The translations under genes were made by a program, and so were the position numbers. Positions 9,163-17,883 of a stretch of 64,000 nt of DNA are shown here, in pieces. The notes beneath the pieces were generated by a model that saw nothing but the letters and a program-made list of their open reading frames with translations, searched no databases and had not been told where the DNA came from. The stretch spans positions 5,152,001-5,216,000 of the forward strand of contig NZ_CP051293.1 in NCBI RefSeq assembly GCF_013170805.1. Direction: 5' to 3'. The DNA is from Mesorhizobium sp. NZP2077. Lineage in GTDB: Bacteria > Pseudomonadota > Alphaproteobacteria > Rhizobiales > Rhizobiaceae. Position 1 is the first letter of the stretch. Every line of letters begins with the position of its first letter.

Positions 9163-9353
9163 GAATGTTTTGCGAGAGACTGAGCCGATTGAGCCTCAAA
9201 ATCTCGATGCGACTCGGCCGTATCGTCACGCGGCTGTGATCTGAGGGGGAAAGGTCGCGTCGCGGTCATGCTTTCGTCATTTCCATAGAGTTGGTAGGAT
9301 CGTATAGACTCCCACAACAACGAGCCCGAGCTGGGCAGAACAAGGACATCCCC

Positions 9354-9572
9354 ATGGCTACGACTGCAGCGTTGGTCTGGTATCTGGTAATCGCCGGCCC
9401 GCAGGGCGGCATGGTGGTGCTGCCCAGCACCTTCGACAAGCGCGAACAGTGCACCGCCGCCATCACCGAATATCAGAAGCAGCCGACACCCGCGGGCTGG
9501 TCGGTGCAGTGCGTGCCGAGCGCCTCGCCCTTCACCGACGAGGGTGATGCCGAAGAGCCGGCGGCGCAGTAA
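9354..9572 (+). CDS. Small hypothetical protein with N-terminal hydrophobic segment
   Basis: A 72-residue protein starting at ATG 9354, with AAGGA about 8 bases upstream. Residues 4-24 are hydrophobic and could form a membrane anchor or signal sequence. Two cysteines (near residues 32 and 53) could form a disulphide in the periplasm. The acidic tail ends EEPAAQ. A strong terminator follows directly, which supports a real transcription unit. I do not recognise the family. Confidence 0.6.
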   Translation: MATTAALVWYLVIAGPQGGMVVLPSTFDKREQCTAAITEYQKQPTPAGWSVQCVPSASPFTDEGDAEEPAAQ

Positions 9573-9585
9573 ACATCGGATACAA

Positions 9586-9612
9586 CAAGGCCCGCAGCCG
9601 CTGCGGGCCTTG
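9586..9612. terminator. Terminator shared by convergent genes
   Basis: A perfect 12-bp stem (CAAGGCCCGCAG / CTGCGGGCCTTG) with a 3-nt loop lies between the small gene ending at 9572 and the OsmC gene ending at 9619 on the opposite strand. It probably terminates both. Confidence 0.75.
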
Positions 9613-9618
9613 TGATTT

Positions 9619-10125
9619 TCAGCGCCCGGCGCTCACCGTCAACTCCGGCTTCTGGTTGATGGTCTGGAACACCACGCAATAGCGCTCGGTCAGCTTCAGC
9701 AGCGAATCGATGCGCTCCTGCGGTTCATCCGTGTCGAGAGCGAAATTGAGCCGGATGGCGCGAAAACCGACCGGCGCATCCTTGGCGACACCGAGCGTGC
9801 CACGAAAATCGAGATCGCCTTCGGCTTCCACCGTGGCGGCGCCAAGTTTGAATTCGAGCGCAGTCGCCACTGCCTTCAGCGTCACCCCGGCGCACGCCAC
9901 CAGTGCTTCCAGCAGCATGTCGCCGGAGCAGAGCTCGAGCCCCGAGCCGCCGGTTGCCGGATGCAGGCCGGCGATGGCGATCGCCCTGCCCGTCTCCACC
10001 TTGCAGGCCACCGACTGGTCGTCGATCGAGCCCCGCGCCTTCAGCGTGATCAGCGCCTGCGAAGCATCGTCGCGATAGGCCTGTTTCAGCGGCGCCTGCA
10101 TGGCCTTCAGTTCCGTGGCGTCCAT
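9619..10125 (-). CDS. OsmC family protein (predicted thiol peroxidase)
   Basis: A 168-residue OsmC/Ohr-fold protein. The family reduces organic hydroperoxides through a pair of cysteines. Candidate cysteines are in ALVACAGVTL near residue 85 and in RYCVVFQ near residue 149, the expected positions. The start is ATG at 10125, with a GAAGAGG ribosome binding site. The reading frame continues upstream to 10407 but without similarity. Adjacent genes give no further hint of substrate. Confidence 0.87.
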   Translation of the reverse strand: MDATELKAMQAPLKQAYRDDASQALITLKARGSIDDQSVACKVETGRAIAIAGLHPATGGSGLELCSGDMLLEALVACAGVTLKAVATALEFKLGAATVEAEGDLDFRGTLGVAKDAPVGFRAIRLNFALDTDEPQERIDSLLKLTERYCVVFQTINQKPELTVSAGR

Positions 10126-10357
10126 GTCCGTTGCCTCTTCGTTTTTGGCGGCCAGCGCGCAGCGTGGCTTTGTCCGATATAAGTGCCGATCATGTCCTGG
10201 AAGCAAGACCGCCATCTCCTGCCCCAACGCAAGCCCAGGGCTGGCGTAGCGCTGTACCAACTTTCGACCGTATAGCTTTAGTGAGCGCCTGACCTTCCAA
10301 GCCCCTTGCGTCGCCTCGCAGCATCTCTGCCGCTTTCTGTAACTTTGGTCCCCGCCT

Positions 10358-11245
10358 ATGGCCGATGTCGCCATTCTCGAAACACGCGAAAGGGTTCTCG
10401 CCGGCATCCTGCTGACCGGTGCTGCCTATCTCTTGTTTTCGACGCAGGACGCTTCGATCAAACTGCTGGTCACCGGCATGACGGTCTGGCAGATCATGTT
10501 CTTCCGCAGCGTCACCATTCTAAGCGCCTGCGCGGCGATCGGCGGGCGACAGCTGTTTGCCGACACGGTGCGCTCGCCGATCGTGCGGCCCATGCTGGTG
10601 CGCAGCGCTTTCACGCTGGCTGCTTGGCTTTGCTACTACAATGCCGCGCGCAGCCTGCAGCTTGCCGAACTGACCACTGTCTATTACGCGGCCCCGATCA
10701 TCGTCACCGTGCTTTCGGTATTCCTGCTCGGCGAAAAGGTGCCGATGCTGCGCTGGCTGGCGGTTCTGATCGGCTTTGCCGGCGTCTTCGTCGCTTGCGA
10801 CCCCACCCATCTTGGCCTGTCCGTACCGGTGCTGCTGGTGCTGGCGGCCGCTCTTTTGTGGGCCATCGCCATCGTGCTCCTGCGCAAGACCGCACTTGCC
10901 GAACGCTCGATGATCCAGCTGCTCCTCAACAATTTCTATTTCCTGGTGTTTTCGGCGGTGCCGGCATTGTTGTGGTGGCATACGCCTGACCTGACACAAT
11001 TGCTGCTTCTTGCCAGCGTTGGCGCGCTCGGCGGCCTGGCGCAATATCTTCTCTTCGAAGGCATGAAGCGCACGCCGGCATCTATCCTGGCGCCGCTCGA
11101 ATACAGCTCGTTGTTATGGGCGTTCGCGCTCGGTTTTGCGATCTGGGGCGACGTGCCGCGCCGCGAGGTCTTCCTTGGTGCCGCCCTTATCGTCGCCGCC
11201 GGACTGCTGATCGTTGGCGGCGAACATTTTCGCAAGCGGCTGTGA
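10358..11245 (+). CDS. EamA family drug/metabolite transporter (first of tandem pair)
   Basis: A 295-residue inner-membrane protein with ten predicted helices arranged as two EamA repeats, the standard DMT architecture. The first repeat includes YYNAARSLQLAELTTVYYAAP near residues 89-109 and LLGEKVPMLRW. The second begins near residue 150. Substrate unknown. It shares a promoter region with the divergent OsmC gene and is followed 60 bp later by a second DMT gene of similar length, suggesting an old duplication. Confidence 0.88.
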   Translation: MADVAILETRERVLAGILLTGAAYLLFSTQDASIKLLVTGMTVWQIMFFRSVTILSACAAIGGRQLFADTVRSPIVRPMLVRSAFTLAAWLCYYNAARSLQLAELTTVYYAAPIIVTVLSVFLLGEKVPMLRWLAVLIGFAGVFVACDPTHLGLSVPVLLVLAAALLWAIAIVLLRKTALAERSMIQLLLNNFYFLVFSAVPALLWWHTPDLTQLLLLASVGALGGLAQYLLFEGMKRTPASILAPLEYSSLLWAFALGFAIWGDVPRREVFLGAALIVAAGLLIVGGEHFRKRL

Positions 11246-11305
11246 TGTGGATGGCGCTCACTGCTGACACTACGATGTCAGGACCGGACAGCGTAGGGTT
11301 CCGGT

Positions 11306-12214
11306 ATGACTGACGTTGCAACCACCACAGCCGATACCACCGAACGCACGCTTGGCATCATCCTTGTGTCGTCATCGGCGGCGGTATTCGGCCTGACCGG
11401 TGTGCTGACCAAGTCGATCCATGCCGATCCGCTGACGATCACCTGTTGGCGCGGCTTTGTCGGCTCGATCCTGATCAGCCTCTATGTGCTGTGGCGCCGC
11501 CACCGCTCGGGCAACCGCGACACGCTGCGGCTTGGCTGGCGCGGCTGGCTGCTGGCGGTTGAGGGGGCGCTGGCCAGCATCGCCTTCATCTCGGCGTTCA
11601 AATTCACTTTCGTTGCCAACGTCACCGTTATCTATGCAACCGCACCATTCCTCACCGCGCTGCTGGCCTGGGTTCTGACGCGTGAACCCTTCCGCATGCA
11701 GACAATGATCGCCGCAGCCGTCTCGCTCTGCGGCGTGGCGATCATGGTCTGGTCCAGCTTCGGCACCGGCAATCTGTTCGGCGACGGACTGGCGCTGCTG
11801 ATGACCGTCGGCAGCGCTCTCTACATGATCATGGTGCGGGCCTTCCGCGACACACCCGTTGTCTGGGCTGGCGCGGTATCGGCCTTCCTGTTGTTCGTGC
11901 TCGGCTGGTTCGTTACCGATCCGCTGGCGGTTTCGCCAAGGGATGCCGCTCTGCTCGTCACCTTTGGCGCGTCCTTCGCGCTGTCGTCGATCCTGTGGAC
12001 GGAAGGCGCACGGCTCATCCCGGCCGCCGAATCCGGGCTACTCGGCTCGGCCGAAGTGCCGTTCGCAATCTTGTTTGCCTTCCTGTTCCTGGGCGAGATT
12101 GCGCCAGAAGCAAGCGTCGGCGGCGGCGCCATCGTGCTGTGCGCGGTGTTCGCCCATGCCGGCCGCGACTGGCTGGCGGCCCGCTCGCAACAGGCAGCGT
12201 CAAATATTTCTTAG
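11306..12214 (+). CDS. EamA family drug/metabolite transporter (second of tandem pair)
   Basis: A 302-residue protein with ten predicted helices and two EamA repeats (TIIYATAPF-like core VTVIYATAPFLTALLAW near residues 106-122, and ESGLLGSAEVPFAILFAFLFLG in repeat two). Its sequence differs clearly from that of the upstream DMT protein, so the two likely carry different substrates. A tetraloop terminator lies 104 bp downstream. Confidence 0.88.
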   Translation: MTDVATTTADTTERTLGIILVSSSAAVFGLTGVLTKSIHADPLTITCWRGFVGSILISLYVLWRRHRSGNRDTLRLGWRGWLLAVEGALASIAFISAFKFTFVANVTVIYATAPFLTALLAWVLTREPFRMQTMIAAAVSLCGVAIMVWSSFGTGNLFGDGLALLMTVGSALYMIMVRAFRDTPVVWAGAVSAFLLFVLGWFVTDPLAVSPRDAALLVTFGASFALSSILWTEGARLIPAAESGLLGSAEVPFAILFAFLFLGEIAPEASVGGGAIVLCAVFAHAGRDWLAARSQQAASNIS

Positions 12215-12282
12215 AAAAGTGACACAGTCACGGAACCATCATCAGGGTCAGGCATTATTCGTGCGACGGGCCACCCCCAAGT

Positions 12283-12292
12283 CCCCCCCCCC
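12283..12292. repeat. Homopolymer run of ten C residues
   Basis: Ten consecutive cytosines lie in the gap between the DMT pair and the LysR gene, outside any coding region. Such runs are prone to slippage and to sequencing error. Confidence 0.9.
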
Positions 12293-12317
12293 AAACCCCT
12301 CGGCCCGTCCTACTCCC

Positions 12318-12343
12318 AAGCCGACCGCAAGGTCGGCTTTTTC
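12318..12343 (+). terminator. GNRA-type tetraloop terminator after the DMT pair
   Basis: A 9-bp stem (AAGCCGACC / GGTCGGCTT) closed by a GCAA tetraloop is followed by a T-run. A degenerate second copy (CCGACTGCAAGGTCGG) lies 15 bp further on, so the stem-loop has been duplicated. Confidence 0.75.
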
Positions 12344-12420
12344 TTTGGCAATAGGCCCGACTGCAAGGTCGGCTGTTCCTTTGCAAATACGCTGGCGACG
12401 GGGCTTCGCGCCTTGCCAAA

Positions 12421-13284
12421 TCAGCCAGGCGGCCCGGACAGGGCGAGGTTGCCGCTGAGCAGCGCCGCCAGATCGCCCGCAGGACCGTCGGCGCCGGGGC
12501 GCAGCCGGATGGCGAACTCAGCCACCGGAACCGGTGGCAGGCCAAGCTCGCGTGGCGCCTCGACAATACCGGAATGGGCAAAGCGCAGGGTTCGCAAGGT
12601 CAGCGCAACGCCGGCGTTCACCGCCGTGCGCAGGCCGGCCAGGCTGGCACTGCCGGCGGCGATGCGATAGCGGCGGCCGGCGGCATCGAGCGCTGCGAGC
12701 GCGGCCTCACGAAACCCGCAATAGGGATCGAGCAGCGCCATCGGCAATTCTTCCTGACGCGAGGCCAGTCCCTTCTGTGAACACAGCCATATCATCGGCT
12801 CGCGCAGGACACCGACTTCGTCCGGCGCTGCGGTCTGGCGCATGACGATCGCCAGGTCGAGGCTGCCGGCCTGCAGCGCCTGCGCCAGTTCGGCCGAGCG
12901 ACCAACCCGCAATTCGATCCTGACGCGCGGATGGCTGGTGGCGAAGGCACGCAGCAGGTCAGGCAGGCCGCTGTCGGCGAAATCCTGCGTCGTGCCGATG
13001 GCGACACGCCCGGCGGCCCGTGCCCCCTTCATCGCCAGCCATGCCTCGCGGTGCACGGCGAGAATGCGCCTGGCATGGCCGACAAGGTCCTCGCCGGCCG
13101 GAGTCAGGCCACGACCCCGGCCCTGCGGCGCCAGCAGCGGCTCGCCGAGGATCTCCTCCAGCCGCTGCATCTGGGCAGTCACCGCCGAAGGCGAACGGCC
13201 GACACTCGAGGCTGCCTGCGCCAGCGAGCCGCTGTCGACGAAAGCGAGGAAGGTTTTGAGCAGATCCGGATCGAGGGCTTCCAT
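12421..13284 (-). CDS. LysR family transcriptional regulator
   Basis: A 287-residue LysR protein. Its N-terminal winged HTH (MEALDPDLLKTFLAFVDSGS, with SVGRSPSAVTAQMQRLE as recognition region) is followed by a periplasmic-binding-like effector domain. The start at ATG 13284 is chosen because the HTH begins there, although the frame is open to 13512. It is divergent from the tautomerase gene. The 112-bp gap between them contains a perfect 6-5-6 dyad, so it probably regulates the tautomerase and itself. Confidence 0.9.
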   Translation of the reverse strand: MEALDPDLLKTFLAFVDSGSLAQAASSVGRSPSAVTAQMQRLEEILGEPLLAPQGRGRGLTPAGEDLVGHARRILAVHREAWLAMKGARAAGRVAIGTTQDFADSGLPDLLRAFATSHPRVRIELRVGRSAELAQALQAGSLDLAIVMRQTAAPDEVGVLREPMIWLCSQKGLASRQEELPMALLDPYCGFREAALAALDAAGRRYRIAAGSASLAGLRTAVNAGVALTLRTLRFAHSGIVEAPRELGLPPVPVAEFAIRLRPGADGPAGDLAALLSGNLALSGPPG

Positions 13285-13285
13285 A

Positions 13286-13302
13286 ATTCGACAATATCGA
13301 AT
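13286..13302. promoter_or_regulatory. LysR-type operator dyad (tautomerase promoter)
   Basis: The perfect inverted repeat ATTCGA-CAATA-TCGAAT has 6-bp arms and a 5-bp spacer. It begins two bases upstream of the LysR start codon, in the region shared with the tautomerase gene, and fits the T-N11-A pattern of LysR boxes. A weaker ATTG-AAAA-CAAT dyad lies a few bases on. Confidence 0.65.
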
Positions 13303-13396
13303 CTTTGATTGAAAACAATTCGATTTTTTTGACTCTCGGACGATGACATTGTCTCTCCAACGGCGATCGGACGCCGCTAGAACCCAGGAGAAGAAA

Positions 13397-13804
13397 ATGC
13401 CCATCATTAACATCAGCGTCACCGGCAAGCCAGACGCCGCTTTGTCCGCCAGGGTTGCCAAGGAAATCACCGAGATCACCGCCACGCAGTTGCGCAAGGA
13501 TCCGACGATCACCGCCGTTGCCGTGTCCTATGTGGATCCGCAGCACTGGTTCGCCGGCGGCAAGTCGCTGGCCGAGCATGGCACCAACACGTTCTGGCTT
13601 GATATCAAGGTGGTCGATGGCACCAACACAAAGCTCGAGCTGGAAGCCTATCTCAAGGCTCTCTTCGATGCCTTCGGCCGCCTGCTGGGCGGTGTGCACG
13701 AGGAAAGCTATGCCTTCGTGCATGAGGTGCCGGCGGCCGCCTATGGCTATGGCGGCAAGACGCAGGAGTTCCGTTTCATCAGCGGACGGCTGAAGGCAGC
13801 ATGA
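13397..13804 (+). CDS. 4-oxalocrotonate tautomerase family enzyme
   Basis: A 135-residue tautomerase-fold protein beginning MPIINISVTG. Pro2 becomes the catalytic N-terminal proline after Met removal. The length is about twice that of the classical 62-residue subunit, which suggests a fused two-repeat or extended family member. The start is ATG 13397, with GGAG 7 bases upstream. The substrate is unknown. The divergent LysR gene with an intervening dyad suggests regulation by an aromatic or keto-acid effector. Confidence 0.85.
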   Translation: MPIINISVTGKPDAALSARVAKEITEITATQLRKDPTITAVAVSYVDPQHWFAGGKSLAEHGTNTFWLDIKVVDGTNTKLELEAYLKALFDAFGRLLGGVHEESYAFVHEVPAAAYGYGGKTQEFRFISGRLKAA

Positions 13805-13941
13805 GGACCTCGTTCCCTCTCCCTGCGGCGGGAGAAGGAACACCGCCTCTTCCCACATTGACCTCCGGCCCACTTCCGCTACCCTCTGCCTCCGAAGCGG
13901 CCGCAGAGCCGTGATGACAAAAACGTTGGGAGAGACGCGGC

Positions 13942-16164
13942 ATGATCCTGACACTGGCGCTGCTTGCGGGTCTTGTTGTGGCCTGGCTGCTGATCGGCGT
14001 GGTGGAAACATTCCGCCTCGGCCTGCGTTTCGCGCAGGCGCTGCTCTATGTGCCGTTCAAGCTCGCCTACCGGATCAGCGACAACCGCATCAGCATCGCC
14101 CGCAAGGCACAGGCTCCCGTCATCTACGTCATCGCGCACCAGTCGCGCTTCGAACCGGGGCTGATGCTGTCGCTGCTGCCGGATGACACGCTACACATCC
14201 TCGACGAGGTCTCGGCGCGCTCGCCCTGGCTCGAACCATGGCGTGAGCTTGGCCGCAGCATCGCCTTCAATGCCGAACATCTCTTCGTCAGCCGCCGGCT
14301 GGTGCGCGTGCTGAAGGGCAAGGGCCGGCTCGCCGTCTACCTGCCGGATTCGGTCGAGCCCGACATCAAGACGTTCCGGCTGTTTCGCGCCGTCACCCGC
14401 ATCGCCATTCAGGCCGACGCCCGCATCGTGCCGATCTTCGTCGCCGGCGCGCGCAGCCTGCCTGTGTCGCTGACGCCGGCGGATAAGGCGCCACGGCACT
14501 GGCTTCCGCAGCTGTCGATCAGTGTGCTGGAGCCGATGACCATCGCCGACCTGGTGGCGCGCAATCCGGACCAGGCGTCGAACACCAATGCGCTGTTCGA
14601 CCGCGTCGCCGAAGCGCGGCTTTTCGGCACCAACCTCGATCGCGGCCTGTTCCTGGCCATGCGCGATGCGGCAGCCAGAGTCGGCGCCTCGCATCCGATC
14701 ATCGAGGACGTCATCTCGGGTGCGCTAAGCTACCGCAAGATGTTCATCGGTGCTCGTGTGCTGGGCAGGCGCTTCGAAGCGGTGACGGCGCCGGGCGAAG
14801 CGGTGGGGATAATGCTGCCCAACGCCAATGGTGTCGTGCTGTCGCTCGTCGGCCTTCTATCGGCGGGCCGGGTGGCGGCGATGATCAACTATACGGCCGG
14901 GCCGGCGAGCGTTACGGCCGCCGTGCGGACGGCCGTCATCCGCACGGTCATCTCCTCCCGCGCTTTTGTCGAGAAGGCCGATCTCGCCGATATCGTCGCG
15001 GCGGTCGAAAAGGGTGGCGCCAGGCTGCTGTGGCTGGAAGATATTCGCACCAGCGTCACCACGCTGGACAAGCTTGCCGCCGCCTTGCTGTGGCGCTCGC
15101 CGCTGCAGCGGCAGGATGCGGCCAAGCCGGGCGTGATCCTGTTCACCTCGGGTTCTGAAGGCACGCCGAAAGCGGTGGTTCTGTCGCAAAGGAACCTGCT
15201 CACCAACGCCATGCAGGCCGAAGCGCGCATCACCATCTCGCCGGCCGATATCCTGCTCAATGTGCTGCCGGTGTTCCATTCCTTCGGCCTGACGGGCGGC
15301 ACCATCCTTCCGCTGGTCACCGGGGTAAAGCTTTTCCTCTATCCCTCGCCGCTGCACTACAAGATCATCCCCGAGATCGCGCGCAAGGTGAAGCCGACTA
15401 TCATGTTCGGCACCGACACGTTCCTCGCCAACTATGCGCGCACCGCCAAGGACGGCGATTTCTCCAGCCTGCGCTTCGTCGTCGCCGGCGCCGAGGCGGT
15501 GAAGCCTGAAACCCGCCGCACCTATCGCGAGCGCTTCCAGGCCGAGATCATCGAAGGCTTTGGGCTGACCGAGGCTGCACCCGTGGTTGCCGTCAACACC
15601 GCCATCCACGGCCGCGACGGCACGGTGGGAAGGCTATTGCCGGCGATGCGCATGAAGCTGGAACCGGTCGAAGGCATCTCGGACGCCGGCCGGCTGTGGC
15701 TCGACGGACCCAATCTGATGATGGGTTACATGACCGCTGACCGTCCCGGTGAGTTGCAGCCGCTGACCGGCTGGCACGACACCGGCGACATCGTCGCCGT
15801 CGACCGCGAAGGCTTCATCGCCATTCGCGGCCGCGCCAAGCGCTTCGCCAAGATTGCCGGCGAGATGGTGTCGCTGGGTGCTGTCGAGATGCTGGTGCAA
15901 TCGCTATGGCCAGAAGAGCGCCATGCCGCGGTGGCGGTGCCGGACAAGCGGCGCGGCGAGCGCATCGTGCTGGTCACCACCGCCGACGATGCCAACCCCG
16001 ACGAATTGCGCAAGTTCGGCAAACAGGCAGGTGCGGCTGAACTGATGGTGCCCAACGACATCGTCAAGGTGGAGGAAATCCCGGTGCTTGGTTCCGGCAA
16101 GACCGACTATGTCTCGACCAGGAAGCTGGCGATCGACAGGCTAGGGCTGGGTGTCGCGGCCTGA
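13942..16164 (+). CDS. Acyltransferase/AMP-dependent acyl-ACP synthetase fusion (Aas-like)
   Basis: A 740-residue protein that resembles E. coli Aas, which re-acylates lysophospholipids. An N-terminal membrane helix is followed by a PlsC-like domain. A long AMP-ligase domain has LFTSGSEGTPKAVV near residue 395, GFGLTEAAPV near 537, WHDTGD near 611 and a terminal GKTDYV lysine. The acyltransferase motif is altered: HQSRFE (His66, Glu71) replaces H-x4-D, and the usual FPEG glycerol-binding motif reads YLPDSVEP. Acyltransferase activity is therefore uncertain. It lies next to psd-pssA, consistent with phospholipid metabolism. Confidence 0.85.
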   Translation: MILTLALLAGLVVAWLLIGVVETFRLGLRFAQALLYVPFKLAYRISDNRISIARKAQAPVIYVIAHQSRFEPGLMLSLLPDDTLHILDEVSARSPWLEPWRELGRSIAFNAEHLFVSRRLVRVLKGKGRLAVYLPDSVEPDIKTFRLFRAVTRIAIQADARIVPIFVAGARSLPVSLTPADKAPRHWLPQLSISVLEPMTIADLVARNPDQASNTNALFDRVAEARLFGTNLDRGLFLAMRDAAARVGASHPIIEDVISGALSYRKMFIGARVLGRRFEAVTAPGEAVGIMLPNANGVVLSLVGLLSAGRVAAMINYTAGPASVTAAVRTAVIRTVISSRAFVEKADLADIVAAVEKGGARLLWLEDIRTSVTTLDKLAAALLWRSPLQRQDAAKPGVILFTSGSEGTPKAVVLSQRNLLTNAMQAEARITISPADILLNVLPVFHSFGLTGGTILPLVTGVKLFLYPSPLHYKIIPEIARKVKPTIMFGTDTFLANYARTAKDGDFSSLRFVVAGAEAVKPETRRTYRERFQAEIIEGFGLTEAAPVVAVNTAIHGRDGTVGRLLPAMRMKLEPVEGISDAGRLWLDGPNLMMGYMTADRPGELQPLTGWHDTGDIVAVDREGFIAIRGRAKRFAKIAGEMVSLGAVEMLVQSLWPEERHAAVAVPDKRRGERIVLVTTADDANPDELRKFGKQAGAAELMVPNDIVKVEEIPVLGSGKTDYVSTRKLAIDRLGLGVAA

Positions 16165-16191
16165 GTCGGATCAAGGACTTCGGCGGACGTT

Positions 16192-17010
16192 CTAACCTAT
16201 GTCCGAAGGCGGCACCTTCTCGCCCTCCAGCTTGGCGCGCTTCGAATAGGCGCGCACGCTGAATGGCAGGAAGATCAGATAGCCTGCGACCGAGGCCGTC
16301 AGCGTGTACCAGGGATAGGTCATCAGCAAGAGGACGTAGAGCACGACGGCCAGAATGACCGGCAGCACCCTGTCGCCAGGAATCTTGATGCTCTTGCCGG
16401 AATAGACCGGCAGCCGGCTGACCAAAAGGAAGGCGACCAGGATCGTGAAGCCGGTAGCGACGAAGGCGGCCGGGCGGCTGGGCTCCACTCCGAGCCGCAG
16501 GAAATAGAGATAGAGCGGGAGCATCACCAGCACCGCGCCGGCCGGCGCCGGCACGCCGACGAAATATTCGGACTGCCACAGGGGGCGTTCGGCCTTCTCG
16601 TCGTCGAGCACGTTGAAGCGGGCAAGCCTTAGCCCACAGGCGATGGCGAACAGGAGCGCCGCGATCCAGCCGGGCGAGCCGGCACGGTCGAGGAGAAAGG
16701 CATAGAGCACCAGAGCAGGTGCCACACCGAAATTGACGATGTCGGCCAGCGAATCCATCTGCGCGCCGAATTTTGACGTCGCCTTCAGCATCCGCGCCAG
16801 GCGGCCGTCGATGCCGTCGAGGAAGGCCGCTAGCAGCACCATCACCACCGCCGGCTCAAAGCGGCCTTCGAAGCCGAAGCGGATGCCGGACAGGCCGGCG
16901 CAGATGGCAAGCACGGTGACCAGATTGGGCAGCACCATGCGCATCGGGATCTCGCGGATGCGCGGACCGCCGCTGGCATGGGCCTCGAATTTTTTGTATT
17001 GCGTGCCCAC
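16192..17010 (-). CDS. pssA: CDP-diacylglycerol-serine O-phosphatidyltransferase
   Basis: Makes phosphatidylserine from CDP-diacylglycerol and serine in the inner membrane. The 272-residue protein has about eight predicted helices and the CDP-alcohol phosphotransferase motif DGIDGRLAR followed by GAQMDSLAD near residues 64-90. A GTG start at 17010 lies three bases after the psd stop codon, so the genes are translationally coupled. An internal ATG (MRMVLPN) is a less likely alternative, because the preceding GPRIREIP segment is family-typical. Confidence 0.94.
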   Translation of the reverse strand: MGTQYKKFEAHASGGPRIREIPMRMVLPNLVTVLAICAGLSGIRFGFEGRFEPAVVMVLLAAFLDGIDGRLARMLKATSKFGAQMDSLADIVNFGVAPALVLYAFLLDRAGSPGWIAALLFAIACGLRLARFNVLDDEKAERPLWQSEYFVGVPAPAGAVLVMLPLYLYFLRLGVEPSRPAAFVATGFTILVAFLLVSRLPVYSGKSIKIPGDRVLPVILAVVLYVLLLMTYPWYTLTASVAGYLIFLPFSVRAYSKRAKLEGEKVPPSDIG

Positions 17011-17013
17011 CGC

Positions 17014-17712
17014 TCAGGATATCCGTACGAGGGGCGTGCCGGCGACCCCGCCGAATTCAGCCAACACCGTTTCACCGCCGACCGCCGTCTGGCCAACGGC
17101 GACACGCGGCGTGGCGGTCAAGGGCAGGAAGACATCGACGCGCGAGCCAAAACGGATCAGACCGAAGCGCTCGCCGGTGCCGATCGAAGCGCCGGCCTCG
17201 GCCCAGCAGACGATGCGGCGGGCCACCAGGCCGGCGATCTGGACGGCGGCGACCGTGCCGTTGGGGCTCTCGATGACCAGGCCGTTGCGCTCGTTTTCGG
17301 TGCTGGCCTTGTCGAGTTCGGCATTGAGGAATTTTCCCGGCCTATGTTCGATCTTGGCGATACGGCCGCGCACCGGGGCGCGGTTCACATGGCAGGAAAA
17401 GACATTCATGAACACGGAGATGCGAGTCATTTCTACATTGCCGAGGCCAAGCTCGCGCGGCGGCAGGGCCGGACCGACCGCCGAGATGATGCCATCGGCG
17501 GGGCTCACCACCAGGCGGTCGTCGACCGGCGTGACGCGCTCGGGATCGCGGAAGAAATAGACGCACCAGGCGGTCAAGATCAGGCCGAACCAGAACAGGA
17601 TCGAGGAGAAATAGCCGAGGAAAAGCGTTGCCGCGCCAAAGGCCGCAATGAAGGGGTAGCCTTCGCGATGGATCGGTACGAATGCGTTCTTGACCGTATC
17701 GACAAGGCTCAT
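17014..17712 (-). CDS. psd: Phosphatidylserine decarboxylase proenzyme
   Basis: Converts phosphatidylserine to phosphatidylethanolamine, working directly after PssA. The 232-residue protein is the short prokaryotic form. It has two hydrophobic segments near residues 20-50, the catalytic histidine region [13 protein letters not shown] near 105-117, and the self-cleavage site FGSRVDVF near residue 197, where the serine becomes the pyruvoyl group. It is the first gene of the psd-pssA operon. The IS630 element begins 84 bp upstream of its start. Confidence 0.94.
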   Translation of the reverse strand: MSLVDTVKNAFVPIHREGYPFIAAFGAATLFLGYFSSILFWFGLILTAWCVYFFRDPERVTPVDDRLVVSPADGIISAVGPALPPRELGLGNVEMTRISVFMNVFSCHVNRAPVRGRIAKIEHRPGKFLNAELDKASTENERNGLVIESPNGTVAAVQIAGLVARRIVCWAEAGASIGTGERFGLIRFGSRVDVFLPLTATPRVAVGQTAVGGETVLAEFGGVAGTPLVRIS

Positions 17713-17883
17713 CGGGCTGGGGCAGGCTCCGTTTCAGGTGGGGCCTCAATAGCCGAAAGCCCCCTTCGCCGCAACGCAACAATCGGCCGCGCGGCCTAAT
17801 ACCAACGGTCTTGGCTGCTGACTCTTTTGTGATTTTGGCCGATTTGCGCGCCGTGATTCCCTATTGCCGAAGGAGATTCGGCG

